A stretch of DNA of 64,000 bases, taken from assembly GCA_029834535.1 (NCBI GenBank), contig JAQMWT010000047.1, positions 186,001 to 250,000 of the forward strand, in the 5' to 3' direction. Shown here piece after piece: positions 30,586 to 39,699 of the stretch. The notes beneath the pieces are model-generated. The model did not search any database. It was given only the letters and a program-made list of their open reading frames with translations, and was not told the origin of the DNA. The position numbers were made by a program, and so were the translations under genes. Positions within the stretch are counted from its first letter, which is position 1, and every line of letters begins with the position of its first letter. This DNA comes from Chrysophaeum taylorii. Lineage: Eukaryota; Sar; Pelagophyceae; Pelagomonadales; Pelagomonadaceae.

Positions 30586-31599
30586 ACAAGTGCAGGCCAG
30601 TAAGTTCACCTAGTCCCAATCTCTAACCCCAGTAAGTTCGGCGTAAACCCACTCGTGCTCACATCCACTCACCCCACTCTCCTTTGAGCTCGTCGCTCTC
30701 ACCCCCGCCAATCTAAGCTGCTTTGATCCGCACACGTCGCTAACCTTTGAGTTTACTCTAAAAACCCCAGTAAGCTCACTTGGTCTCAGTAAGTTGACCT
30801 GGTCACTAAGTTCACCTAGTCCCAATCTCCAACCCCAGTAAGTTCACCTGGCTCCAGTAAGTTCACCTGGTCCCAGCAAGTTCACCTACAGTGCGCGTGT
30901 AGACGCCGGGAGGGGGCTTATCGGCATTGCGCAGCACGTGTGGGGTAGGGTGGAGTCGTCGACCCAGAAGAGCAAATCCTCGGGGTTGCCGATCGACAGA
31001 GAGCCACGTAGAGCTGGACGTGGCAGAAGACGGGCTTCGCCAAGAGGATGCCGACCTCGCGGAGCGTCTGGCCCTGGCTCTTGGTGATCGTTTGGCGTCG
31101 GCGGGCCTTAAGGGATACAGGCTGGAGGAGCCTCGGTGACAACGACACGATCGATCATGTATCTGGTACCGTTGCAGTGGCCGTGCGACGGGTCGAGATT
31201 GCGAAGACATTAAGCTCGCGATCAAAGTCAGCATGCCGTTGGTTGTCAGGGAGTTCAAAACTCTACTGTAAAGAGCGAGGCGTCGTCTTCCGACCCAGCC
31301 TAGTCAGCCGAACTCCGAACTCCGACGCCTCGTCTCCGGGAAAAAAAGGCCGCGGTCATGCGCGCGTTGTCAGCATCGACAACATCGTTTCGACGGGGCG
31401 TGAGAATGGCGCGCTGAAAGAGCCGCCGCGCGTCGTGGAAATAGTCTGCGAGGTCGCCGTGGACGGCTTGGAGGATCACTGTCTGGCTCTCGCGCCTACC
31501 TGATCCTTACTCTCGCGCCTACCTGATCCTTACCCTAAATCGAGGGACAAACAAACAAACAGACAGACAGACAAACATCTGTCGATTAGTAGTTAGGAT
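30586..31599 (-). mobile_element. Helitron-derived element, copy D (head-to-tail with C)
   Basis: It is separated from C by 2 bp and has the same part order and orientation. The hairpin region shows a small change (AACTCCGAACTCC instead of AAAAGAACTCC near 31312). Five bp beyond its 5' end, ACAAGTGCAG (31605-31614) repeats the 3' terminus, so a third tandem unit was once present. Confidence 0.8.
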
Positions 31600-31614
31600 A
31601 TAAGACAAGTGCAG

Positions 31615-32784
31615 ACACTACTGGTAATAAAACCCAACTCACTACGTCCTTTTGAATGAGTCGTCGTGATTCACCTTCGTCTTAGTGGGAGAGGTCGAGA
31701 CCACCGCAGGTTTCTGGGACATTGCAGAGCATGCCTGCCTTGGCAACAACACAAACGGTATCTCGGATTTCGATTATTCCCCTGCTTGGCGGTCACCCGT
31801 GTGGACTTCTTCCATACCGCAGCTTGTAAAAAATGCCGGATCAGACGGGGCGTCGCCTCATTCACAGCACGACGATCGGAAAACTGGCACAGCATCTGCT
31901 TACACTGACTCTTCGAAGAGTGCGACTCCCTGAGTGCCGCCCTTTGCGTTGTTGCGACGTGCAGTAAGTACATCGCCATGCTTCTTTATGAAAATGCATG
32001 CTTGTTCCCTGCCTTCACGTCGTCGCCATCCGATTGTCAAGGCCGCCATGTATAGAACGAAAAGAACCGGACCTTAGTACATCATCCTCCTCCAGCGCCC
32101 TGGCCTGGAGAATGTCGATACCAATATTTCTCGCCGACAACTCCGCTAGGCAAGCCTTGCATGCTCTGGAGCCGACTGACTCCCTCGGAAAAAGATACTC
32201 TTCTAAAGGTGCGCCTCCAAACATAACATACCCGCGGGTCCCCACAATTCACGCACGGCCGGGGTCTCAACAAGGCACTCCGCAAGTTTCACATATACCA
32301 ATGCAGATCTGGTACTCCCTCGCTCAAAACCGTGACAACTCGCGACAGACAGACAATCACCTCGCCATCAACCCACCTTTCTACACCCATCGTCTGAACG
32401 CCCGTTAACTCTGATCCAACGCGGCGCTGGGATTATTAGCCTACGCCTCATGTACATTGGGCTGTGGTGGCCTCTGTGACCGACTTCCTTCGTGTCGCGC
32501 GGAAAATCGTATGGTATTAATGGTTTTGAGAGTCGACTGCTAGGAGGAGGAGGAGGAGGAGGAGGAGGAGGATAAATGGCTTATTATCTGGAGAAGCCGT
32601 CCTTAATGTCACCGCATTACCTCTTGTAAGTAAATTAAGGTATTGTCAGCGTACCTCAAGAAGGGCGCGATGCTAGGAGCGCGCTATGGTGGCATCCACG
32701 TACTGCAGAATGCCTCGCGCGCCCACAAGGATACCACGCCTATATGTGAGGGCAGAAACAACAACTAAAGAACTTTTTAGTAGA
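31615..32784. other. Region without supported gene
   Basis: Frames at 31671-31979 (-), 31685-31933 (+) and 32015-32245 (-, containing SRACKACLAELSARNIGIDIL) show no family signature. A TCGACTGCTAGGAGG motif running into a (GGA)n tract at 32533-32572 resembles the copia junction motif. In the reconstruction given under findings, this interval replaced the body of the left DNAAF10 copy. Confidence 0.5.
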
Positions 32785-32984
32785 AATTTTTTTTTGGTTC
32801 AGACGTAGCTCCGCGTCTGATCGAGGCAGGCCAGGACGGCGAGGCCTTTTCGGTCTGGTGGCGATCAGCTGCGAGGAGATGATGCGCGAGTTGACGAGCT
32901 CGACCTTCGCGCCGACGACGCCCACGGGGATCTGCGACGTGGTGTCTGGGGGGCCAGATCAGTACGGCCGAGAGAACCCACAAT
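32785..32984 (-). pseudogene. Pseudogene fragment of DNAAF10 (last exon)
   Basis: The minus strand reads GTCGCAG (acceptor) then [25 protein letters not shown], nearly the same as the last exon of the intact gene at 33952-34119 ([24 protein letters not shown]). It then shifts frame at the position of [11 protein letters not shown], and the remaining homology (CLDQT) is in other frames. Upstream exons are missing. Confidence 0.8.
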
Positions 32985-33620
32985 GATAGTTAGTACCAAC
33001 AACAACGTCAACCCGTGTTGCGTTTCATCACACCACAGAAACGTGCAATCTCGGAGTCGAGTGCGTGTTCTCTACCACAAGAACCGTCGTTAGGACCTAG
33101 GCGACCACGTCAACCTCCGGGCGCCTCCGTTGAATCGGTTCGTACATCGCGTCTTTAGCCATCGCGAAAATCTGCGGACGCGGCGCGGAGTTGGTCGCCT
33201 CGCCCAAAGCCAGAAGCGACCACGTGTCGTGCGTCGGAAAGTCGCGCACGAGCCGCACGCCATATTCGGCGTACACCGTCTCGAGCACTCGCCGGGGGGG
33301 TCCTTGATTCGGCCTCGAAGCAGGATTCCCTTCGGGGACCACTCGACAGCGCGGCACGCACGTCTTCGTGCTGCGTAGCGATGGCGCCGATCCCCTGACA
33401 GCTTCCTGGCGCGACATCGTTGGCTGCAAGAAGATGCCCGGAAGGAAATAAGCGCACCGCCATCTGGAACGGAATCTCGTCAGTCCCGGCAACGACCGTC
33501 GCGTTGCTCTTGTCGACGATCGCCACGCGCCCCGGCGGCCTCGGTTGCCTTGGTTTTGATAGCGTCCTGCGATCCCTGGTGATCGCGAGATCGATCGTCC
33601 CGCGCACCTTCTTCGCTGTA
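32985..33620 (-). pseudogene. Pseudogene fragment of the EGY-type gene
   Basis: The right part (about 33100-33600) encodes, in two frames, PRQPRPPGRVAIVDKSNATVVAGT, QHEDV and YAEYGVRLVRDFPTHDTW, matching the N-terminal domain of the EGY-type protein at about 28830-29330. The left part (32985-33065) matches the 3' flank of that gene at about 27731-27820 (CCCGTGTTGCGTTT shared). The whole membrane domain is deleted and frameshifts disrupt the rest. Confidence 0.82.
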
Positions 33621-33951
33621 GAAGAGACGCCTGCCTACTTGGGGTAGGCAGCGTGCAAGAAATATTAGGTGAACAAGCTTACGTGGTATGACGTGGCAAA
33701 TCTAGGTTTTGATATAGGTGTTTCATTTTAAAAGCAGCGGCTTATATTAAAGTTATTATTAAAACGTTTTATGATCCGATGTTTAGACTTTTGCCACGCG
33801 ATGTGCGCAGTGTTGTTTGTGGGCACCTACTTCGCGCTGTGTGTACTACAGAATGATGTCTCGAACCGCGCCCGAAAGAAAAAGAAGAAGAAAAATGACA
33901 CCGCGGGCTACAGTACTTGGACGACGGGGGTATGCAGGTAAGCTTATGATG
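33621..33951. other. AT-rich spacer between the EGY-type pseudogene and DNAAF10
   Basis: The most A/T-rich stretch nearby (33650-33780), with no coding signal. The upstream part may be the decayed promoter of the pseudogene copy, the downstream part the 3' UTR of DNAAF10. Confidence 0.5.
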
Positions 33952-35190
33952 TTAAAACTTGTCGAGCTTGGTGCAGATGTAGACGCGGAGGGTCTGATCG
34001 AGACAGGCCAAGACGGCGAGGCCTTCTCGGTCGGGGCTCCAGTCGAAGGTGACGATCGGCTGCGAGGAGATGATGCGCGAGTTAAGGAGCTCGACCTCGC
34101 CGACGACGCCCACGGGAATCTGCGGGGCGGTAGGAGGATCGCAACAAGGGGAGGACGCACATCGTTCATGGCCTTGGTGAAGCGCTTCTTGGGGTAGTGG
34201 TATGTGTAGAGGTTGAATCCGCCGTTGCCGCCGCCGGTCATCCAGACGTCGCGGTTCCTACGAGAAACGTCCCATCGAAAAAAAAGTGGACGTACTGCGG
34301 TAGGTGCTTGGCGAGCCAGACGGTGGCCTTGTGGGCCTTGACCGCGACGTGGGCGAAGCCCTCGTCGGGATGGTGCGTGCGCATATCGAAAACGCGAAAC
34401 TTGCTCTCGAGCGTGGTGACGACGAGCCTAGTAGGATTTGTCACACGACAAAGGGTGTTCGTACTTGTTCATTTCGATGTCGGGGCGGTCGAACTCGACA
34501 CAGGTGACGCCGTTGTTCGCGTTGGTTTCCCACCGCATCGAGTTGGTCCGGAGGTCGAAGAGCTTGACGTCGCCGTTGTCGTAGCCGGCGACGACCGCGC
34601 GCTCGTTGTCGACCGAGTTGCCAAAGGCGACCGACCAGCAGTCGCGGACGGGCTGTCCCTCGACGGGTTCGAGGGAGACGACGGGGTCCTGGACTCGGGG
34701 GTCCCAGACGCGGACTTTGCCGTCGCGCGAGCCGGTCGCGATTTCCGGCGCGCCACCCCCGATTCCGAGCCCTCCGATGCCGTCGATGGCGTTGATGATG
34801 AGTCCGTGGGCCTTGGGGGCGGCGAAGGTCGGCGCGTCGAGACGCTCGAGATCCCAGACGGCGAGTCCTCCGCCGTAGTCCCCCGTCGCCACGGACCTCT
34901 GTTCGAACGACGACGCCCCAAAGGTGCTGCATTTGATGCCCTGCGGCCGCTGGCGCTCGTCGACTACATTCATCTTCCCGCTTCTGAGCTCGTAAATCTG
35001 CATCATGCCCTTGGCCTTGGGGTTGATCCCCGCGCATCTGTGTGTAGCTAACTATGCATACCGGTACTACGACTCACACGAATCTCGCCGAGCACGGCAC
35101 CCACCGCGTCTCGCAGGGGGTGTAGCTCAGCTGCTCGTGCTGGTGCTCGATGATCATCGGCGCGTTCTGCGACTCGATCGTCGCCGCCAT
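33952..35190 (-). CDS. DNAAF10: DNAAF10 / WDR92 (Monad), WD-repeat axonemal dynein assembly factor (360 aa, 5 exons)
   Basis: DNAAF10 works with the R2TP/prefoldin co-chaperone to pre-assemble dynein arms of motile cilia. Exons 35190-35078, 35037-34465, 34427-34296, 34257-34161 and 34119-33952 sum to 1,083 nt (360 codons plus stop; human WDR92 is 357 aa). Introns are 40, 37, 38 and 41 nt, all GT..AG. Family-specific blocks are seen in order: [134 protein letters not shown] and FDWSPD. The seven blades appear complete. It is transcribed divergently from the PhyH gene 60 bp away. Its presence implies a motile flagellum in the life cycle. Confidence 0.93.
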
Positions 35191-35250
35191 GGCGAGCGAC
35201 AACGCCTCCTTTCTTCGGGGGGAAGGGTTTAAGAAATAAGGGTTATTATA
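35191..35250. promoter_or_regulatory. 60-bp bidirectional promoter region (DNAAF10 / PhyH)
   Basis: Only 60 bp separate the two divergent start codons, so promoter elements and both 5' UTRs must be here or extend into coding sequence. It contains a purine-rich stretch and AAATAAGGGTTATTATA just before the PhyH ATG. No TATA box position is certain. Confidence 0.55.
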
Positions 35251-36225
35251 ATGGTGAGTCAAGGCGAGATAGACGCCTTCGTGGAGTTGGGGTACTGCGC
35301 CGTGCGCGAGGCCTTCTCGCCGGAGGTCGCTAGAAGGTGCCGGCGTGCCGTGTGGAAACATATTGAGCAGCAGGGCATCACGGAGGAGGACCCGTCGACC
35401 TGGAGTCGCGCGCCCAAGGGCCGCCTTGGGTTGGCCGAAATCTTCCGCGACTCGGACCTCGGCGCCCCGTGGAGCGAGTGCTGGTCCCCGCGACTCCGCG
35501 AAGCCATCGATCAGGTCTGCGGCGCGGGCAAATGGGAACCCAACGGCTGCGGGTGGTGGGTGGTCACGTTTCCGGAAGACAACGCCGAACCCTGGGGCGT
35601 CCGGGGGAACTGGCACGTCGACGGCCACGGCTATCGCCACCTCGCCCAATCCCGGGAAGTCGGTCTGGTGTTGCTGATGCTCTTCTCGGACGTGGGTCCC
35701 AACGGCGGCGGAACGGCCCTCGCGCCAAATTCGCACCGCGTCGTCGCCGAGAAACTCCTTCGCGCCGGTGCCGATGGCCTCGCCGGCCCCGCGCTCTCGG
35801 CGGCGACGCGCGCCGCGGTCGACCTCGACAATCCCGTCGAGGCGCGCGGCCGAGCTGGCGACGTTTTTTTGCTTCATCCCTTTTTGTTGCACGCGCGGTC
35901 GAAAAATCTCAGCGGCCACGTCGTCCGCTTTCTGTGCCACCCCGTCCTCGCGCTCCGCGAGCCCCTCCGCCTCTTCCCGAGGCCCGCGGATCCGACCCCT
36001 GTCGAGCGAGTCGCCCTCGACGTCCTGGATCACCTCCCCCCGCCCCATGTCCTCCCCTCCCCCCCCCCGCCCGGGGGGGACTCCCCACGCCTCCCGCCGC
36101 GCGACAACACCATTGCCGCTGTCATGGGCTTCGACGCCTTCGCGCGCCAAAGAAGCGGAAACCTTCGCGCGCGAAAGAAGCGGAAATCACGACGACCAAG
36201 CCGACCCAGCTCCGAAAAGAGATAG
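35251..36225 (+). CDS. Phytanoyl-CoA dioxygenase (PhyH) family 2-oxoglutarate/Fe(II) oxygenase (324 aa)
   Basis: The family hydroxylates lipids and other small molecules. The opening QGEIDAFVELGYCAVREAFSPEVARR is the typical PhyH N-terminus. The iron ligands are visible: His122 and Asp124 in NWHVDGHGY, and the distal His214 in HPFLLHARSKN with Arg216 for 2-oxoglutarate. LLMLFSDVGPNGGGTALAPNSH is the standard strand preceding the distal site. The last about 70 residues are low-complexity, proline- then lysine/arginine-rich (KKRKSRRPSR), a possible nuclear or basic tail. The substrate is unknown. The start ATG at 35251 agrees with family length. Confidence 0.85.
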   Translation: MVSQGEIDAFVELGYCAVREAFSPEVARRCRRAVWKHIEQQGITEEDPSTWSRAPKGRLGLAEIFRDSDLGAPWSECWSPRLREAIDQVCGAGKWEPNGCGWWVVTFPEDNAEPWGVRGNWHVDGHGYRHLAQSREVGLVLLMLFSDVGPNGGGTALAPNSHRVVAEKLLRAGADGLAGPALSAATRAAVDLDNPVEARGRAGDVFLLHPFLLHARSKNLSGHVVRFLCHPVLALREPLRLFPRPADPTPVERVALDVLDHLPPPHVLPSPPPPGGDSPRLPPRDNTIAAVMGFDAFARQRSGNLRARKKRKSRRPSRPSSEKR

Positions 36226-36300
36226 GCGGGTAGTATATATAGGAGTCTTGTTGAATTTTTGATTGAAGGTGGTGGTGGTGGTGGTGGTGGCGGCGGAAAG

Positions 36301-39114
36301 ATGTCTCCTTCATCTTCTTCTTCGTCCGACGAGGGGCAGCACCAGATGAAGATGCTGGCGCTCGTGGTCGCCGGCGTGGTCATGATCGCGATCGATCGGC
36401 ACTCGTTCGCGGGGAGGCAGCGAGTGCAAGTAGCAGCAGACTCCTCCTCGGCTCCGTGCGGGTGCGACCTTGGTGGAGGTGGTGGTGGAGAGTGGCGGCT
36501 GTCGGGTGGGGGCGTCGTCTCGGGACTCCCCGCGCGCGTGCCGGGGTACGCCCACGATGCGCTTCTCGAAGCGGGGGTGATCGATGACCCGTCCTATCGC
36601 ACGAACGAGGTCGAGCAGGCGTGGGTCGCGCGCGCGAACTGGTCGTTCCGGACCGAGATCCACGTCGCCGCGGCCTGCCTCGCAACGAAGAAGTTGCGAT
36701 TGGTGTTCGACGGGATAGACACGGTGGCCACGGTCGCCGTGAACGGTGCTGTCGCGGCGAAGAGCGAGACGGCGTTCGTTCCGGTCGTAATCGACGACGC
36801 GCGATCGTTTCTCGAACCTGGGCCCAACCTGATCGAAGTGTCGATCGAGAGCGCCCTCGGTTTCGCGCGGCAGAAGCGGGCTGCCTACGAGGCGCGCACG
36901 CGCACCACAGTCCCGCACGCGAGCTTCTACAACGCGTGGGACGACGCGGGCGGCGGACGCTGGGGCGGCCGATCCGCCTCGGCGCGGAACTTTATCAGGA
37001 AACAACAGAGCGATTTCGGCTGGGACTGGGGACCTGCTTTCGTTCCCGCGGGAATAACGGGCGGCGTGAGGCTCGAAGAAAGCGCGTGCCAGCTGGACGC
37101 CCTCGTCGTGCACCAGACGCACCGCGGAGCCGCGGGCGTTTTGCTGGAGGTCGCGGTCGACGTCGTCTTCGCCGACGCCGACGCGTGCCACCTCGCTGTA
37201 GAGATCGATTCCCCCGACGGCGACCTCGCCGCGCGCAAGGATGTTGACATCATCTTGGACGCCGCCGCAGGTCGTCGTCCGATCACCGTCGGCAAGATCG
37301 TCGACCCGTCGCTCTGGTGGCCGCGCGGCTACGGGCGCCAGCCGCTCTACGCTCTGTCGGCGGAACTTTCGCGGAACGGCGTGACGACGAGTCGCGTCGC
37401 CAAGACCCTCGCCCTCCGGCACGTCGAACTCAAGCAAGAGCCGGTGAGTAATGGCACGTCCTTCGAGTTCCGCGTCAACGGCGTCGACGTCTTCGCCAAG
37501 GGCGCCGCCGTCGTCGCTTCCTCCTCCCGGGACTGGGACTGGCTGCTCGGGAGCGCCGCCCGAGCCAACATGAACTTGGTGCGCGTCTGGGGCTACCAAG
37601 CCGACGCATTTTTCGAGGCCGCCGACCGCCTCGGACTCCTCGCGTGGGTCGATTTCGCGTTCGCCGAGGCGGCGTATCCTTCCGACGACCTCGAAAGCTC
37701 CGTCTGGCGCGAGGTGAGCTACCAAACCAAGCGGCTCCAGTCCCGCGCGGCCATTTTCTGCGGAAATATCCAAGGCGAAGAGATGCTCGCGCGGTACGCG
37801 GGCAGCGATCGCGATCGCCTTCTCGTCGAGTACGATCGCCTCTTCGTCCAGACCGTTCGAAGGGCGCTCAGGGACGTCGACCCGCGAATTCCGTTCGTCG
37901 ACTCGTCGCCTTCCAACGGCGCCCTCGTGGACGACAGGTACTCGTACGTCAAGCGATGGGGAAACCCCAATTCCCCTCACCACGGCGACGTTTTTGTCCG
38001 CGACGACGTCGATTGCCTCGGACGACGCGGCGGCGGACCTCCGAGGTTCGTGTCCGAATTCGGCGTCCAGTCCTTTCCCTCGTTCGAAAGCTACCTCCCG
38101 GTGACGGCCCCCTCCGACCGACGAATCGATTCCGACTTCCTCGCCTTTCGCCAACGTACGGAAAACGGCAACGAACGCGTCGACGCCGCTCTAAAACGAC
38201 GCGTCTTGTCGTCGGAAAGCATAGCCGCCATATCCTTCGCGGATTATTTGTGGGCGATGCAGCTCCGACAGGGCCTCTGCTACGAGACGGCGATCCAGGC
38301 GTGGCGCGCCGCGAAGAACCCGAAAGCACGCGCCGCCGGAATCATTACCCGCCAACTCGACGACGTCTGGCCGGGGCCCTCTTGGTCGACGCTCGAGTTC
38401 TCCGGCAAATGGAAGCTCTCGCACTCCATCCTTCGCCGGAACTTTGCCGACGCGCTATTCTTTGTCAGAGACGGTCGCGTCTGGTGCGCCAACGACGGCC
38501 TGGACCCGATCGACGTCTTCGGCATCACCGCCGAGCTCTGGAGTTGGCGGAATTCCACGAGTAGGATCGCCTCCGCGACTCTCGACCGTACCGTGCGAAT
38601 CAAAGGCCAGACCCTTGTCTGCATTTCCGGACTCGGCTTTGACGACCGAGATCGTCTCTTGTTGTCCCCGGACTGCGATCGACGTCTTCCTGCCGAAGCG
38701 CCTTCCTTCCTCCCCCTCGAGTCCGTCTTCGTGCGCGTCGCCGCCGACGACGACGACGACCAAAATCGCACCGGCGACGACGCCTTTGTTTTCTTCACCC
38801 AACTCAAGGACGCCTCCCTCGTCCCGTCGCCTGACCTCGCAATTTCCGTCGCCGAAATTGTGGAGGGGAAGCGCGCCACCATAGTCTGCCGCTCCGACGC
38901 CGTCATCGCATACCTTACCCTCGACCTCCCCGGCGTCGTCGGCTTCTTTTCCGACAACGCCTTTGTCCTCCTGCCATCCCGCCCGCGCACCCTCACCTTC
39001 ACCGCCAAAACCCTCTTGCCATTCAACTCGACGGACCAACTCCGGGCCGCGATTCAATTTCGCAGCCTCAACCACCTCCGACCGACGACGACCACCGCCG
39101 GACACAACAGATGA
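36301..39114 (+). CDS. Glycoside hydrolase family 2, beta-mannosidase-like (937 aa), acid/base residue changed
   Basis: Lysosomal-type beta-mannosidases remove terminal beta-mannose from N-glycan cores or mannans. The ATG at 36301 is preferred over an upstream TTG. It gives a membrane anchor or signal (MLALVVAGVVMIAI) after a short Ser-rich tail. The jelly-roll domain has GLPARVPGYAHDALLEAGVIDDPSYR and FDGIDTVATVAVNG; RKQQSDFGWDWGP is the classic mannosidase block. In the TIM barrel the acid/base loop, normally GNNENE, reads CGNIQGEE, so Gln491 (codon 37771) stands at the catalytic Glu. The nucleophile Glu586 (SEFGVQSFPS, codon 38056) is kept, and PSWSTLEFSGKWK follows. The KG-N-W substrate block is also altered (KGAAVVASSSRDWDW). 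Activity may be reduced or lost. The fold assignment is secure. Confidence 0.85.
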   Translation: MSPSSSSSSDEGQHQMKMLALVVAGVVMIAIDRHSFAGRQRVQVAADSSSAPCGCDLGGGGGGEWRLSGGGVVSGLPARVPGYAHDALLEAGVIDDPSYRTNEVEQAWVARANWSFRTEIHVAAACLATKKLRLVFDGIDTVATVAVNGAVAAKSETAFVPVVIDDARSFLEPGPNLIEVSIESALGFARQKRAAYEARTRTTVPHASFYNAWDDAGGGRWGGRSASARNFIRKQQSDFGWDWGPAFVPAGITGGVRLEESACQLDALVVHQTHRGAAGVLLEVAVDVVFADADACHLAVEIDSPDGDLAARKDVDIILDAAAGRRPITVGKIVDPSLWWPRGYGRQPLYALSAELSRNGVTTSRVAKTLALRHVELKQEPVSNGTSFEFRVNGVDVFAKGAAVVASSSRDWDWLLGSAARANMNLVRVWGYQADAFFEAADRLGLLAWVDFAFAEAAYPSDDLESSVWREVSYQTKRLQSRAAIFCGNIQGEEMLARYAGSDRDRLLVEYDRLFVQTVRRALRDVDPRIPFVDSSPSNGALVDDRYSYVKRWGNPNSPHHGDVFVRDDVDCLGRRGGGPPRFVSEFGVQSFPSFESYLPVTAPSDRRIDSDFLAFRQRTENGNERVDAALKRRVLSSESIAAISFADYLWAMQLRQGLCYETAIQAWRAAKNPKARAAGIITRQLDDVWPGPSWSTLEFSGKWKLSHSILRRNFADALFFVRDGRVWCANDGLDPIDVFGITAELWSWRNSTSRIASATLDRTVRIKGQTLVCISGLGFDDRDRLLLSPDCDRRLPAEAPSFLPLESVFVRVAADDDDDQNRTGDDAFVFFTQLKDASLVPSPDLAISVAEIVEGKRATIVCRSDAVIAYLTLDLPGVVGFFSDNAFVLLPSRPRTLTFTAKTLLPFNSTDQLRAAIQFRSLNHLRPTTTTAGHNR

Positions 39115-39699
39115 TGATGATGATGATGATGATGATGAAACGGAGCCCTTATGGTGCGTGGCATCGATCGGCGCAAGGTCGAACGACCCTAAATACAATA
39201 ACTTGTTTGTACATGTGGCGCGCGCGTTGATACCCAGTGGGATGCGGCGCCCGCCCGCCGAAACACTGTTGATTGTCGTTGCGGTCCCCAACCGGCATCT
39301 TATGGGAAGGGGGGGGGGGGGGATAGATGCCGCGGCCCAATACGCAGCAGTAAGCATGTTGTAGCAAAGGCGGCGGCGGCCCTTGCTTGAGAAAGCTACG
39401 ACGCCGCGGCTCGTGGACCGCAGCCTGGCCTCTTTGCAGAACATTATTCTTCTCATGCGCGCAAGCCCGTCGTCGTCGTCGTCGATCCTATCCTGGTGGC
39501 GGTCGACCCCCCGACACATAGTTTTAGTTTACTACGATCCGTTGACTGCGGTTCCTCACTTCGAGAGAAAAAATCTTGCGTGCAAGTTTTCGAACAAGTT
39601 CAGAAAAGTGATCGAGTTGATCGTATTGACAACAACAACAACAACAACAGCAACCACCAACCGATATTGTGTTCATCTTCGCCTCGGTGGACGACGGCA
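39115..39699. other. Intergenic with (ATG)n tract
   Basis: An ATG/GAT trinucleotide run at 39112-39138 begins inside the GH2 stop region. A 13-G run lies near 39310, a CAG/GTC run at 39465-39485 and a CAA run at 39630-39652. Frames here are shadows or short. Confidence 0.5.

Noticed and set aside
36259-36300. Upstream extension of the GH2 protein (Gly-rich, TTG start)
   Set aside because: The first ATG is at 36301 and the extension is a GGT microsatellite.
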